A stretch of 64,000 bases of DNA from Xanthomarina gelatinilytica. Its GTDB lineage: Bacteria > Bacteroidota > Bacteroidia > Flavobacteriales > Flavobacteriaceae. The position numbers and the translations under genes were made by a program. Below the pieces are notes generated by a model that worked only from the letters and a program-made list of their open reading frames with translations, was not told where the DNA came from and ran no database searches. Below, one piece after another: positions 16,715 to 25,919 of this stretch. The stretch is from contig NZ_ANLA01000009.1 in the NCBI RefSeq assembly GCF_000348685.1, positions 101,662 through 165,661 on the forward strand. Reading direction: 5' to 3'. Positions within the stretch are counted from its first letter, which is position 1. The number at the start of each line of letters is the position of its first letter.

Positions 16715-18655
16715 TTAGTATTTTAAGATTTTAGTAGATTTTTTTGAGCTTTTTGAATTTATAACAACCAAATAAACCCCTTGGCTGTTTGTAAAGGGAA
16801 TTAAAATTTTATTTTGATTTTTTAAGTTTTCTGAAACAGATAAAATATGTTGTCCAAGCATGTTGTATACGTCTATACTATCAACTTCCAGGGAACTTGG
16901 CTTGGAAACCACTATATGGTTTTCACCATTGTAATAAACCAATGTTTGTTCCAATTCTGGGTTGGATGTTGTTAAGGTCTCAGCCGGCTGGAAAACTATA
17001 GAGAACCTGTCCAAATAGTCTCCTGCTGGTAAATTAATTTCTAAATTAGACGCAGTTAAATCATGGGTTATGTTCAATAGATTGTCCTTTAGATAAACGG
17101 TTTCTGTAAAATTTTCAACAGCATCCAACATTAGTTGATGGGTTCCTGCTTCAGAAATGACCAGTCCTATGGGAAATTCCATGAATTCCGAAAAACCATT
17201 AACACCTTGAATGGCATACTGTTTGTTGGGATTGTTGTCTATAATAAAAAACACATCGTCTTCCCTAGTCATTAACTGAATGGCATCGTATCCAGGATTA
17301 TAGCTTAAATCTGCCGAAGAATTTGGCATAAAGCCCAACAATAACTGTCTATGAAAACCTTCAGGATCTTCATACCCGATTCTTAGGTACTTATTGCCGG
17401 TATCTAAAGTATTAACAAGTCTGTTGGAGTCTGTTTTAAAATAACGCTGTGAATTATTAAAAACAACATTTCCAGAACCTATGGCTAGCACAAAAAACCC
17501 TTTGGCAATTGGCACATATTGTGAAGGTGCAGTCACTGTTCCCGAGGTACCAATTCCTGAAATAAGTGGTGAAGCAATGGAAGGAGGTGTTCCTCCAGTA
17601 AGGTTTCTTATGGCATATCCTCCTAAATAATCTGAAAGCACATGAGACGTCGATCCTCCATCCACCCAAAAATAAAGGGACTCTACCACAGAAATGTTAT
17701 CGTTCAGGAATTTTTCAGCATCTAATGCAGATGGATAAGGGTTTCCCAATAAAATACTTTCTCCAGTGGTTATTGCAAACTGATAATCGCCATTATTTGG
17801 CAGTCCATAATACACATAATTTTGCTTGGCAGTTAAAGCATTGGGACCTTTCATGGTGTAACCTTCCCCTGGAAGCAAGGTACTTGAACCATTTAAAGCA
17901 ATCCATTCTGCATAAGAGCCAGAGCCTCTAGAATATTTATAAAGCCATCTGGTATTAATGGTTAAGGCTGTTGTAACATTGCCTCCTCCATCCAATACAG
18001 ATGGTAACCCATTGTAAGGCGAGCCAGAATTGAACAATATTTGTGTAGGATTAAAAGCATTGATTACGGCATCTGAGCCATCAAACTTTCCTCCAGAAAG
18101 AGAAAACATGCCTCCATTAGTTACTGGTGATGACCAATAATCATATTGAAAAGGAGACACAGTTCCTTGTTGGTCTACAAGCAGTTTTCCAGAAACAGCC
18201 GTATTGTTGTCTGTTCCAGCATGCTCCTGTATAAGCTGGGCTTCTCCTACAAGCCTTAAATCGCCACTTTTAAAATGCACAGCATTTGCCACTTGCAATG
18301 CAAAATTATTTGCCACAGAAACCCCTTTCTTATCAGCAGCAGTGACATCAATTTCTAAATTGTAAAAATTGGCATTGTCGCTGGTTCCTGACAAGGTTAA
18401 CAGATTGTTGGTGGCACTCTTAAAATAAGTGGTCCCAGAGGATGCAGATGTGGTTCCATTGTTTACAAAATTACTGTTTAGGTAAAAATTGCCATCACAA
18501 ACATGATTGCCCGAAGTATCGTTTGTGTACTCATCCTGAACAAACACGTTTGTGTTTGTTGTAATTTTAATTATGCCATTGTTAATTATTTGTGCATTTG
18601 CCAGAGAGCAGATACCCAAAACAAAAACAGGCAATAGTTTAGGTTTTAAGTTCAT
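16715..18655 (-). CDS. Secreted protein with T9SS C-terminal sorting domain
   Basis: Large exported protein of 646 residues. Signal peptide (VFVLGICSLANAQ), a strand-rich body with repeated Asn/Ser/Thr-Gly turns (e.g. NGTTSASSGTTYF), and a C-terminal sorting domain (SIDVYNMLGQHILSVSE ... GVYLVVINSKSSKKSTKILKY) for type IX secretion. Residues 150-400 contain SSPVTNGGMFSLSGGK and LLGNPYPSALDAEKFL, motifs common in very large flavobacterial surface proteins. Cargo function unknown. First gene of a pair with the fibre-like protein at 15258-16712. Confidence 0.8.
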   Translation of the reverse strand: MNLKPKLLPVFVLGICSLANAQIINNGIIKITTNTNVFVQDEYTNDTSGNHVCDGNFYLNSNFVNNGTTSASSGTTYFKSATNNLLTLSGTSDNANFYNLEIDVTAADKKGVSVANNFALQVANAVHFKSGDLRLVGEAQLIQEHAGTDNNTAVSGKLLVDQQGTVSPFQYDYWSSPVTNGGMFSLSGGKFDGSDAVINAFNPTQILFNSGSPYNGLPSVLDGGGNVTTALTINTRWLYKYSRGSGSYAEWIALNGSSTLLPGEGYTMKGPNALTAKQNYVYYGLPNNGDYQFAITTGESILLGNPYPSALDAEKFLNDNISVVESLYFWVDGGSTSHVLSDYLGGYAIRNLTGGTPPSIASPLISGIGTSGTVTAPSQYVPIAKGFFVLAIGSGNVVFNNSQRYFKTDSNRLVNTLDTGNKYLRIGYEDPEGFHRQLLLGFMPNSSADLSYNPGYDAIQLMTREDDVFFIIDNNPNKQYAIQGVNGFSEFMEFPIGLVISEAGTHQLMLDAVENFTETVYLKDNLLNITHDLTASNLEINLPAGDYLDRFSIVFQPAETLTTSNPELEQTLVYYNGENHIVVSKPSSLEVDSIDVYNMLGQHILSVSENLKNQNKILIPFTNSQGVYLVVINSKSSKKSTKILKY

Positions 18656-18689
18656 TTTTTAAGATTTGGTTAATAATTGGTTTTTAGGT

Positions 18690-19133
18690 CTAGATTATTT
18701 TTTTGAATTTTTCATATTCCACATTATTTACAGATTTGTTAAACACATTTTCAAGTTTAGAGACTGTTAAGGGTTTGGTAATATATCCAGAACAATGGGT
18801 TTCCATTCGAGCTCTATAAATATCGTCTGGGCAAAGCGAAGAGGATAACATATAGATATCTATTTTACTTTTATCAATAAGGTTTAACCTGTTAAATTCT
18901 TTAAAAAAGTTAAACCCATTCATTTCTGGCATATTGATATCCAACAAAACAACATCTGGAACCGTTAAAGGTTTCATATTGATATTGAGTTCCAAAAGTT
19001 TAAAAAAACTTATTGCAGAAATGGCATTGTTAAATGTCTTTATATCTATTTCAGGATTGTATTTTTCAATAATTCTTTGATTGACAAATAAGTCTATTTT
19101 GTTGTCATCAATCAGCATCACATTTTTAATCAT
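18690..19133 (-). CDS. Single-domain response regulator (CheY-like)
   Basis: Stand-alone receiver of 147 residues with no output domain: DD pair near residue 10 (MLIDDNKID), phospho-Asp in VVLLDINMPEMNG (about residue 70), Ser-rich MLSSS at the Thr position and Lys in YITKPLT. Its start overlaps the PAS histidine kinase stop by 8 nt, so it is that kinase's probable phosphorelay partner. Receivers without output domains commonly act as phosphate sinks or by protein contact. Overlap and order place it last in the 21389-18690 operon. Confidence 0.88.
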   Translation of the reverse strand: MIKNVMLIDDNKIDLFVNQRIIEKYNPEIDIKTFNNAISAISFFKLLELNINMKPLTVPDVVLLDINMPEMNGFNFFKEFNRLNLIDKSKIDIYMLSSSLCPDDIYRARMETHCSGYITKPLTVSKLENVFNKSVNNVEYEKFKKII

Positions 19134-20961
19134 TATTTAATTCTCCTTCTTTTAAATTTGGTAAAATCACTTCAAACGAAGTGCCTTTGTTTATTTTACT
19201 GGTTACAGTAACATGCCCATTAAAATCGTCCACTATTCGTTTCACAATATATAATCCCAATCCAGCACCATTGGAGTTGACACTATTTGCCTTAAAATAA
19301 AGATCGAAGACTTTATCTATAAATTCATTACTAATTCCCAGACCATTATCTGCAACTATTACGCTCACATGTTTTTCTGAAACCTTTACCTTAATTTTTG
19401 TGATTGGTGTGTGGTTGTTGGTTTTTGATTTAGAGAAACAAATAGCGTTATGTATTAAGTTTTGAAAAACAGAATCCATGAGCTCTTGATTAAAGTAAAA
19501 ATCTGTTTTTTGCTCTACTTGAACCTGGAATTTTATAGCATCAAAATTTTTAATCCCTTTAAAAGTTTCCAGGGTCGTGTTAATTTTGGATTTAAAATCT
19601 ATAACCGTAATGCTTCTTCTTTTTTCTGAAATTATTGAAGCAAAAGCCAAATCATCCAGGAGCAAACGCCCTTTTTCCAAGGTTTCATCAAGCATGTTTA
19701 TTAGAAGGGACACCCTTTTGCTTTGCTTCTCTTCTTTTAACAAAAGAAGTAAGCCTTCAGCAGAAGTAAGTGGCGCTTTTAACTCATGTGCAGAACGATA
19801 TAAAAACAGTTCTAAATCTTTAGTGGTCTTTTTTAATTTTTCTTCCAGTTTTTTTCGTTTGGAAATATCCAACATAAAAGCACAGTAAAATTTTTCTTTG
19901 CCATTTCGCCAATGGCTCATGGCAAATTCTACTGGAAATTCTTCACCATTCTTTCTTTGGCCCAACATTTCTATGGTGTCGTCATACGTGTTATTGTCCA
20001 ATTTGTTTTTGGCTTTCAGCAATTCTTTAACACCAACATCCACTTGTTTTTTAGACATTAAGATGGTTAATGGTTCTCCTATGATTTCTGAACTGGAGTA
20101 GCCAAAAGCCAACTCAGCTCCTTTATTCCATTCAATGATGTTTCCTACACTATTGGCAACAACCAATATTCCAACATTTATAGATTGAAATATGTTACTG
20201 TATTTGGTTTCAATAGCTTTAAGCTTATTATTGGCATTGCTATTGTTTCTATGTTTTTTAGATTTTAAGGTGGCGTAGATAACCTCGTTATCTATATTAA
20301 ACACAGGTTTGATCTTGGAGACATATAAGGTTTGGTTTCCTTTGGGAGACAATCCTACCGACTGATATTTACATTTTTTACCTTTATCAAACACCTTGTC
20401 AACCTGCTCTTTTATATATCCATGGTTGGCAGGATGAATAAAGTCATAGATATTGGATCCCACTATACTATTGTAGGTATTGTTTAAAATGTTTTCTGAG
20501 GTGTTGATTATTTTTCCATATCTATTTATGTACAGTACTTCCTTGGTAAAATTTTCTATTAGCTTCTTTTCTTTACAGTATATGGTATTGTTGTGAGTTT
20601 CCTTGCAATAATAATTAGTGATATCATTGCTTATGGTTACATACCTTACAATGTGTCCGTTTTCATTTTTAATGGGACTAATGGTTGTATCCAACCAATG
20701 ATTTTTATTGCCATTCCCTTTATAGAACAAGATGCCTCTCCACTTTTCACCAGCCAAGATCGCTCTCCAAACTTGACAAAAGAGCTCTTTGGTTTGCAAA
20801 AGGGATTTAAGCAATTCTTGAGCCTGCCCTACACTTTGATTGATTGGTTTATTTAATAATTTTAAAAAATTATCATTGGAATAAACAATGTTCCCTTGAG
20901 TGTCTGAAATGGAGACGATAAAATGGTTTTCAAAAGAATTCAATAGCATATTGTCCTGCAT
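19126..20961 (-). CDS. PAS-domain sensor histidine kinase
   Basis: Cytoplasmic-looking kinase of 611 residues without membrane helices. Three PAS domains in order (about residues 8-120, 135-225 and 250-370; the last contains GNIIEWNKGAELAFGYSSSEIIG), then HisKA with LYRSAHELKAPLTS as the H-box and HATPase_c with NLIHNAICFSK, ADNGLGIS and GAGLGLYIVKRI. Likely senses a small ligand or redox state, which cannot be specified. The STAS-like gene lies 11 nt upstream and the CheY-like receiver overlaps downstream; the set appears to be one operon controlled by the sigma-54 candidate at 21428-21445. Confidence 0.9.
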   Translation of the reverse strand: MQDNMLLNSFENHFIVSISDTQGNIVYSNDNFLKLLNKPINQSVGQAQELLKSLLQTKELFCQVWRAILAGEKWRGILFYKGNGNKNHWLDTTISPIKNENGHIVRYVTISNDITNYYCKETHNNTIYCKEKKLIENFTKEVLYINRYGKIINTSENILNNTYNSIVGSNIYDFIHPANHGYIKEQVDKVFDKGKKCKYQSVGLSPKGNQTLYVSKIKPVFNIDNEVIYATLKSKKHRNNSNANNKLKAIETKYSNIFQSINVGILVVANSVGNIIEWNKGAELAFGYSSSEIIGEPLTILMSKKQVDVGVKELLKAKNKLDNNTYDDTIEMLGQRKNGEEFPVEFAMSHWRNGKEKFYCAFMLDISKRKKLEEKLKKTTKDLELFLYRSAHELKAPLTSAEGLLLLLKEEKQSKRVSLLINMLDETLEKGRLLLDDLAFASIISEKRRSITVIDFKSKINTTLETFKGIKNFDAIKFQVQVEQKTDFYFNQELMDSVFQNLIHNAICFSKSKTNNHTPITKIKVKVSEKHVSVIVADNGLGISNEFIDKVFDLYFKANSVNSNGAGLGLYIVKRIVDDFNGHVTVTSKINKGTSFEVILPNLKEGELNND

Positions 20962-20972
20962 GTTCTAAGCCT

Positions 20973-21389
20973 TTAATTTTTTTGAGTTAAAAATTTATTT
21001 TTATATTCAATACAATATGCCAGAGCAGATTCAAAATCGTTAAATATCTTAACATGGGAGTCCTTGGCGTAAATCCTAACATAAGAACTGATAAGGAGTT
21101 TGCTATTTAACGTGTCTGCCACAAAAGCCTGTAACATCACATGATGTTTTAAAATGGGACTATTGGCAAACATTTTTGCAGCAGTGGGAGAAAAATTTCC
21201 TATAAAATTACGGATATCAATTAGTAAAGGCATGGATTTACCTTGACAGATTTTTTTTATGATAAGCAAGTAAGCTTTTGCTGCTTCTTCAGAAAGGTAG
21301 CAGTCAACCTGACTGAACTTACAAAACAGAATGTCGTTTTCAATCCAAAATTTTACTTTTTCAGATTGATCTAAAATAGGTGTATTCAT
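20973..21389 (-). CDS. STAS/SpoIIAA-like small cytoplasmic protein
   Basis: Protein of 138 residues with alternating strands and helices (ILFCKFS, LLIIKK, MPLLIDIRNF, ALAYCIEYK) in the order expected for a STAS/SpoIIAA-like fold; it resembles the DUF7793-type family seen next to flavobacterial signalling genes, but I am not certain of the family name. No catalytic motif is visible. It is the first gene of the operon with the PAS kinase and receiver, so it probably has a regulatory role, possibly partner binding rather than catalysis. An SpoIIAA-like phospho-Ser is not evident. Confidence 0.6.
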   Translation of the reverse strand: MNTPILDQSEKVKFWIENDILFCKFSQVDCYLSEEAAKAYLLIIKKICQGKSMPLLIDIRNFIGNFSPTAAKMFANSPILKHHVMLQAFVADTLNSKLLISSYVRIYAKDSHVKIFNDFESALAYCIEYKNKFLTQKN

Positions 21390-21427
21390 ATAAAGGCATC
21401 ATTTGGGGATTTAATGCGAAAACACAT

Positions 21428-21445
21428 TGCCAATATGTGTGCCAA
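21428..21445 (-). promoter_or_regulatory. Candidate sigma-54 promoter
   Basis: Minus strand TTGGCAC (21445-21439) followed by TTGGCA (21433-21428) resembles the -24/-12 consensus TGGCACG-N4-TTGC, with the -12 GC replaced by GG. It lies 38 nt upstream of the STAS-like gene start and 94 nt downstream of paired dyads. A sigma-54 activator is encoded immediately beyond. Confidence 0.55.
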
Positions 21446-21538
21446 ACACTTCAAAAAAGACTAAATTGTCTTTTATGTAATTGTAAGTAACTGAAATATA
21501 GATGGTTGCAAATAATAAAAATTAATGGTCGAAAAAAA

Positions 21539-21598
21539 ATCGGTCACGGCATACCGATAAAAATATTCGACGAAAAGAAATTACACGGAATACCGTGT
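21539..21598. promoter_or_regulatory. Paired dyads, candidate enhancer sites for the sigma-54 activator
   Basis: Two related elements 40 bp apart: ATCGGTCACGGCATACCGAT (21539-21558) and ACACGGAATACCGTGT (21583-21598, perfect 6-bp arms); both contain CACGG(A/C)ATACCG. They lie about 120-180 bp upstream of the predicted start site, as expected for enhancer sites. The second overlaps the 3' end region of the activator gene and could also form a hairpin. Confidence 0.55.
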
Positions 21599-21600
21599 TT

Positions 21601-23955
21601 TTATTTAGGTCTTTCTATACCCAATTTTTTTATCCGGTCCCTTAAGGTGCTGGGTTTCATTTCCAGTAATTTTGCAGCTCCTTCTGGGCCGTCAATTTTG
21701 TAGTTACATTTTTTTAGAACTTTCTTGATATGGTTTCTTTGTACATCGTCCAAAGACAAAATGGTAGATGAGATTAAAGACTCTTTGGATGAGGATTTAA
21801 AATTGGGAATCACCAGTTTTTCATCATTGGATAAAATAACGGCTCGCTCCACCAGATTTTCCAATTCCCTTATGTTACCTGGCCAATTGTAGGATTGTAA
21901 ATTGCGTTTGGTCTCTTCAGAAATGTATTTGACGTTTTTATTGTATTGTTTACTGAATTTATTGACAAAATGTTCAATTAATATTGGTATATCCTCAACA
22001 CGTTCTCTTAATGGCGGAATGATAATGGGAAAAACATTTAGCCTGAAATATAAATCTTCACGAAAGTTTTTTTCTTTAACTTCTTTTTGAAGGTTTCTGT
22101 TGGTTGCTGCAATAATTCTTATATCAACTTTTTCAGTTTTAGTGCTTCCTATTTGTTCCACTTCCGATTCTTGAATGGCTCTTAGCAACTTAGGTTGCAT
22201 GTCCAATGGCAATTCGCCTATTTCATCTAAAAACAAAGTCCCTCCATCTGCCAATTGAAATTTTCCCAGTTTATCATTAATAGCACCAGTAAAAGATCCT
22301 TTTTTATGACCAAACAGCTCACTTTCTATAAGTTCCTTGGGTATGGCAGCACAGTTTACCTTAATCAATGGTTTGTTTTTTCTAGGGCTAATATTATGTA
22401 CAGCTCTAGCCAACAACTCCTTACCTGTGCCAGACTCTCCCAATAACAAAACGGTAGCATTTGTGGCTGCCACATGCTCTACCTCTGTAAGCACTTGACT
22501 AAAAGACTTGCTTCCATAAACCATTTCTTCATAATTAAACACCAAATCAATTTCTTTGCGTAAATAGATGTTTTGCTGTTCCAATTCTTTTTTTAATTTA
22601 CTTAATTCTGAATTTAAGGATACCAGTTTTTCATTGGATTTGATAAGCTCTATTTCGGCTGTTTTTCTTTTGTCACTTTCCACAGCCAATGATATGATAC
22701 TAGCTATGGATGTTGCAAATTCCTCGTCTTCAATTGTCCATTCATCTGTAGATTCCAAACGCTCAAAACACAACACACCATAAGGGGAATAATGTCCTTG
22801 TATTAAAACATCCAGAGTGGATTTAATCCCATAAGGCTTAAAATAAGCATCTGCAAAATTCTTTGTTCTTTTATCTTCCAAAACATCATCAACCTTCATA
22901 ATTTTGTTCTTAAAAAGCGAATTAAAATATTTTGGGTAATCGTGTGACTTAAGTTCAATATGATTGAAATATTTTTCATCTTTGGAATTGAAGGCACATT
23001 TACAGGAAATGTATTTTCTTTTGGAATCAAATTCCCAGATGGAAACCCGTTCCGTTTGCATGGTATTGGCAGCCAACTTGGTAATCTCTTCAAAAACATA
23101 ATTTAGATCACTGCCAACCAATCCAGCCAGCTTTAAAATGGCATCTTTTTTCTCTATGGATTTTTTGGATATGCTTTTTAATTCCTTTTGATATTTTATC
23201 CTATCTGTAATATCGTTTATAACTTCAAGCAAAAACGCTTTACCATTAATAACAATTTTTTCATAGTTTAATATAACCCGTTTCTTTTCTGAAGATTTTA
23301 AAAAGACAATTCCATTATCTAAATTATGGGTGTGATTTTCTTTGGATTTTAAGTTCTCGACAAAACTTGTATCGAAGTAGTTGTGAATATTTAAATTTTC
23401 TGGTGTTTGGCCAACAACCTCCCTTTTATTGAAACCAATGAAATTTTCCCAAGCGTTGTTAACATCTATATATTGAAATGTATCCAAGCTAAATAGGGCT
23501 TTAGGAATGGGGCTGTTAACAAAAAACCATTTGAAACATAACTCGTTGTCCACAAATTCCTCAACTTCTTTAGGTAGAGGCAATAATTTAAAGACACATA
23601 AAAAATATGCTTCTTTGTTTTCTTGACTCTCCATCAAGGAAACTGTACTCATTAACTTTCGCTCTTGGCCATTTTGTTTTAAAAAATTAACATACCCATG
23701 CCAATGGTGAGTTTCTTTAATTGTGGTCCACCAATCTTTACTTTGATGCTTATTGACTGATGTAGGTTTAAGTAAGGTTATGTTTTTGTTAAACAAATCT
23801 TTTTCTTGATATCCCAATAGGGAACACAACGGGTCGCTTATATAAACAAATTTACCCTTTAGGTTTAGTAAACACATTAAGGTGTTTTCGTTTAATATTT
23901 GGGTAAACTCACTTGAGTTTAATCCACTCAATATTTCATTATTTTGTTTGCTCAT
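21601..23955 (-). CDS. Sigma-54-dependent transcriptional activator with PAS and GAF domains
   Basis: Enhancer-binding regulator of 784 residues. Two PAS-like domains (about residues 15-125 and 140-255), GAF domain (275-430), coiled coil (435-475), AAA+ domain with Walker A GESGTGKE (506-513), the sigma-54 contact loop GSFTGA (553-558), Walker B GGTLFLDEIG (571-580), and C-terminal Fis-type helix-turn-helix (GAAKLLEMKPSTLRDRIKKLG). GSFTGA is a known natural variant of GAFTGA. There is no receiver domain, so the signal should enter through PAS or GAF. Encoded directly upstream of the STAS-PAS kinase-receiver operon, with dyads and a sigma-54-like promoter between, so it probably controls that operon. 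Confidence 0.93.
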   Translation of the reverse strand: MSKQNNEILSGLNSSEFTQILNENTLMCLLNLKGKFVYISDPLCSLLGYQEKDLFNKNITLLKPTSVNKHQSKDWWTTIKETHHWHGYVNFLKQNGQERKLMSTVSLMESQENKEAYFLCVFKLLPLPKEVEEFVDNELCFKWFFVNSPIPKALFSLDTFQYIDVNNAWENFIGFNKREVVGQTPENLNIHNYFDTSFVENLKSKENHTHNLDNGIVFLKSSEKKRVILNYEKIVINGKAFLLEVINDITDRIKYQKELKSISKKSIEKKDAILKLAGLVGSDLNYVFEEITKLAANTMQTERVSIWEFDSKRKYISCKCAFNSKDEKYFNHIELKSHDYPKYFNSLFKNKIMKVDDVLEDKRTKNFADAYFKPYGIKSTLDVLIQGHYSPYGVLCFERLESTDEWTIEDEEFATSIASIISLAVESDKRKTAEIELIKSNEKLVSLNSELSKLKKELEQQNIYLRKEIDLVFNYEEMVYGSKSFSQVLTEVEHVAATNATVLLLGESGTGKELLARAVHNISPRKNKPLIKVNCAAIPKELIESELFGHKKGSFTGAINDKLGKFQLADGGTLFLDEIGELPLDMQPKLLRAIQESEVEQIGSTKTEKVDIRIIAATNRNLQKEVKEKNFREDLYFRLNVFPIIIPPLRERVEDIPILIEHFVNKFSKQYNKNVKYISEETKRNLQSYNWPGNIRELENLVERAVILSNDEKLVIPNFKSSSKESLISSTILSLDDVQRNHIKKVLKKCNYKIDGPEGAAKLLEMKPSTLRDRIKKLGIERPK

Positions 23956-24324
23956 ACCATATTAAACCTACATTTTTTTGGATTTGAGGACAACTTTTTT
24001 ATGCAGGTCTATCAATAAATTTACGGAATTTAATGGAGTTAAAAAAAAGATTGACTGAAACTTAAGAATGGAATTAATTATTATTGTAGAAATTAAATGA
24101 CTGATTATTAATTTAAAAACAATCTTTAGTCATGGTGTTTTTTATAAAGCAAAAATGGTCTTAAAACAAAAAAGCATCCCAATTTTCAAACTCTTTAGCC
24201 AAGGCCATCAAGTACTGAAGAAAGGAAAGCTTTCCATTGGATAAAGCTGAAAAAATCAACTTTACTACCATTGACAGACTACTACACCTGTCAAAACAAC
24301 ACAACTAATTTTTATCGCGAAAAA
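23956..24324. other. Intergenic region without a recognisable gene
   Basis: About 370 nt between the sigma-54 activator and the tRNA terminator. It contains a 29-codon ORF at 24155-24244 with a second short open frame after it, and a 12-bp palindrome GGAAAGCTTTCC at 24224-24235. The two frames could be a decayed gene, but I could not assign a family. No promoter, riboswitch or RNA was recognised. Confidence 0.4.
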
Positions 24325-24346
24325 AAGCTCCAACTTCTTGGAGCTT
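24325..24346 (-). terminator. Terminator of tRNA-Asp
   Basis: Perfect 9-bp stem AAGCTCCAA / TTGGAGCTT with a 4-nt loop, followed on the minus strand by seven T. Located 13 nt after the tRNA-Asp 3' end. Confidence 0.9.
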
Positions 24347-24358
24347 GAGCAATATTTG

Positions 24359-24432
24359 CGGTCTGGACGGGACTCGAACCCGCGACCTTCGCCGTGACAG
24401 GGCGACATTCTAACCAACTGAACTACCAGACC
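24359..24432 (-). tRNA. tRNA-Asp (GTC anticodon)
   Basis: Minus strand sequence folds as a tRNA: acceptor GGTCTGG / CCAGACC, D arm AGTTCAGTTGGTTAGAA, anticodon loop CTGTCAC with anticodon GTC, T arm GCGGGTTCGAGTCCCGT, discriminator G. Length 74 nt; the 3' CCA is not encoded. A strong terminator follows. No other tRNA is adjacent. Confidence 0.97.
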
Positions 24433-24512
24433 GTTGCTTTATTGCGAGGGCAAATATACATTGCAATTTTAACTTCACAAATATTTTTTGAAGTTTTTTT
24501 TGTTTTTTTCTT

Positions 24513-25442
24513 TTAACCAAACTTTTGGCGCTCTACCATATAGGTTGTAAGGATATTATCGAATTTTTTATTGATGTCTGCTTCCACATATTTTATCCGA
24601 TACTGTCCACACTTTAATTTTATGGTTTCAAAATAGGTTCTTACTGCTTCCTTATAGTTGTCTCTAATGTTTTCGGCATAAAGGTTAATATGCTCTCCTG
24701 TTTCTACATCCACATAGCGTTTGGGTGAGTTATCAAAATCGAATAAAACTTCTTTCTCTTTATCGAATACATGAAACAAAACCACTTCGTGTTTGTTGTA
24801 TTTTAAATGACGTAAAGCTTCAAATAATTTTTCTTGATCCACAGAGGTTTGCAACATATCTGTAAAAAAGAAAATCAATGATCTCCTTTTTATTTTTTCA
24901 GCTATTTGGTGCAAAAAAGTATAGGTTTCTGTTTGTTTGTTTTCTGGTTTGCTAAGCACCAGTTCGCTTAATTGGTGCAACAGCATTTGATGATGTCTTT
25001 CACTTCCTTTTTCTGGTGCGTAATAGGTATAACTATCGCTGTAAACACTCATGCCTATGGCATCTCTTTGTTTTTTTAAAATGTGCATTAACGATGCCGA
25101 GGCCAAAGCCGTAAAAGCGATTTTATTTAAATGATCTATGGAAAACGTCCTTAATTCTGGATAGTGCATGGAACTGCTGTTGTCTATAATTAAGTGACAG
25201 CGCAAATTGGTCTCTTCGTCGTAACGTTTTGTGAATAATTTATCGGTTTTGGCATACAGTTTCCAGTCTATGTGTTTGGTGCTTTCGCCTTGATTATAAA
25301 TTTTATGTTCTGCAAATTCTGCTGAAAACCCATGAAACGGACTTTTGTGCATGCCAGCAATAAAGCCTTCCACCACTTGTTTGGCAAGTAAGTCCAAGTT
25401 TTTAAACCCGCCCGTTTTATTGAGTTCTTTTTGTAAGTCCAT
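24513..25442 (-). CDS. DUF58 domain protein
   Basis: Cytoplasmic DUF58 protein of 309 residues. It has the family signature: HIDWKLYAKTDKLFTKRY followed by a von Willebrand A-like region with the metal site DNSSSMHYP (near residue 95) and later IFFFTDML. DUF58 proteins in bacteria are often next to MoxR AAA+ ATPases, but none is in this neighbourhood. The ORF is open to an ATG at 25466 (MSLETDG); the inner ATG at 25442 (MDLQKELNK) better matches the usual start. The function is unclear; the family is linked to envelope-related complexes. Confidence 0.85.
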   Translation of the reverse strand: MDLQKELNKTGGFKNLDLLAKQVVEGFIAGMHKSPFHGFSAEFAEHKIYNQGESTKHIDWKLYAKTDKLFTKRYDEETNLRCHLIIDNSSSMHYPELRTFSIDHLNKIAFTALASASLMHILKKQRDAIGMSVYSDSYTYYAPEKGSERHHQMLLHQLSELVLSKPENKQTETYTFLHQIAEKIKRRSLIFFFTDMLQTSVDQEKLFEALRHLKYNKHEVVLFHVFDKEKEVLFDFDNSPKRYVDVETGEHINLYAENIRDNYKEAVRTYFETIKLKCGQYRIKYVEADINKKFDNILTTYMVERQKFG

Positions 25443-25548
25443 TAGCCCATCTGTCTCAAGAGACATCTTCCCATATTCCGACCGTGTTCAGTACAAGAGA
25501 GGAAGAATTCAACATTTTAAATTAGTTCATATGAATCTTCTAAACTAA

Positions 25549-25577
25549 AAAAGGTTTGCCGTTTAAGCAAACCTTTT
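25549..25577 (-). terminator. Terminator of trxA
   Basis: Perfect 11-bp stem AAAAGGTTTGC / GCAAACCTTTT with 7-nt loop and T-run on the minus strand. Confidence 0.88.
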
Positions 25578-25601
25578 ATCTTTTCTTTTAGAAAGTAATT
25601 T

Positions 25602-25919
25602 TTATAAAAGTGAGTCGATTGCTTCAGTATAAGCACTTTTTTGTGCCACACCTACTTGGCGACCTACTACTTCTCCATTTTGAAACACCAAAACCGTAGG
25701 AATGTTACGCACACCATATTTAGCAGCAAACTCTTGATTTGCATCTACATCTACTTTTCCTACCACAGCTTTACCCTCATATTCTTTACTGATTTCATCA
25801 ATAATTGGTCCAACCATTCTACATGGTCCACACCAAGCTGCCCAAAAATCTACCATCACAGGCTTATCACTCTTTAAAACGGTTTCTTCAAACGTTGCAT
25901 CTGTTATCTCTAATGCCAT
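25602..25919 (-). CDS. trxA: Thioredoxin
   Basis: Thioredoxin of 105 residues, the normal length. Active site WCGPC near residue 30 within VDFWAAWCGPC, cis-Pro region NIPTVLVF, and C-terminal glycine VGRQVG. Cytosolic disulfide reductase supporting ribonucleotide reductase and other reductive pathways. It is a single gene, with its own terminator at 25549-25577 and a gap before dnaE. Confidence 0.96.
   Translation of the reverse strand: MALEITDATFEETVLKSDKPVMVDFWAAWCGPCRMVGPIIDEISKEYEGKAVVGKVDVDANQEFAAKYGVRNIPTVLVFQNGEVVGRQVGVAQKSAYTEAIDSLL

Noticed and set aside
24224..24235. 12-bp palindrome GGAAAGCTTTCC
   Set aside because: Short and isolated; no partner copies or gene context to support a function.
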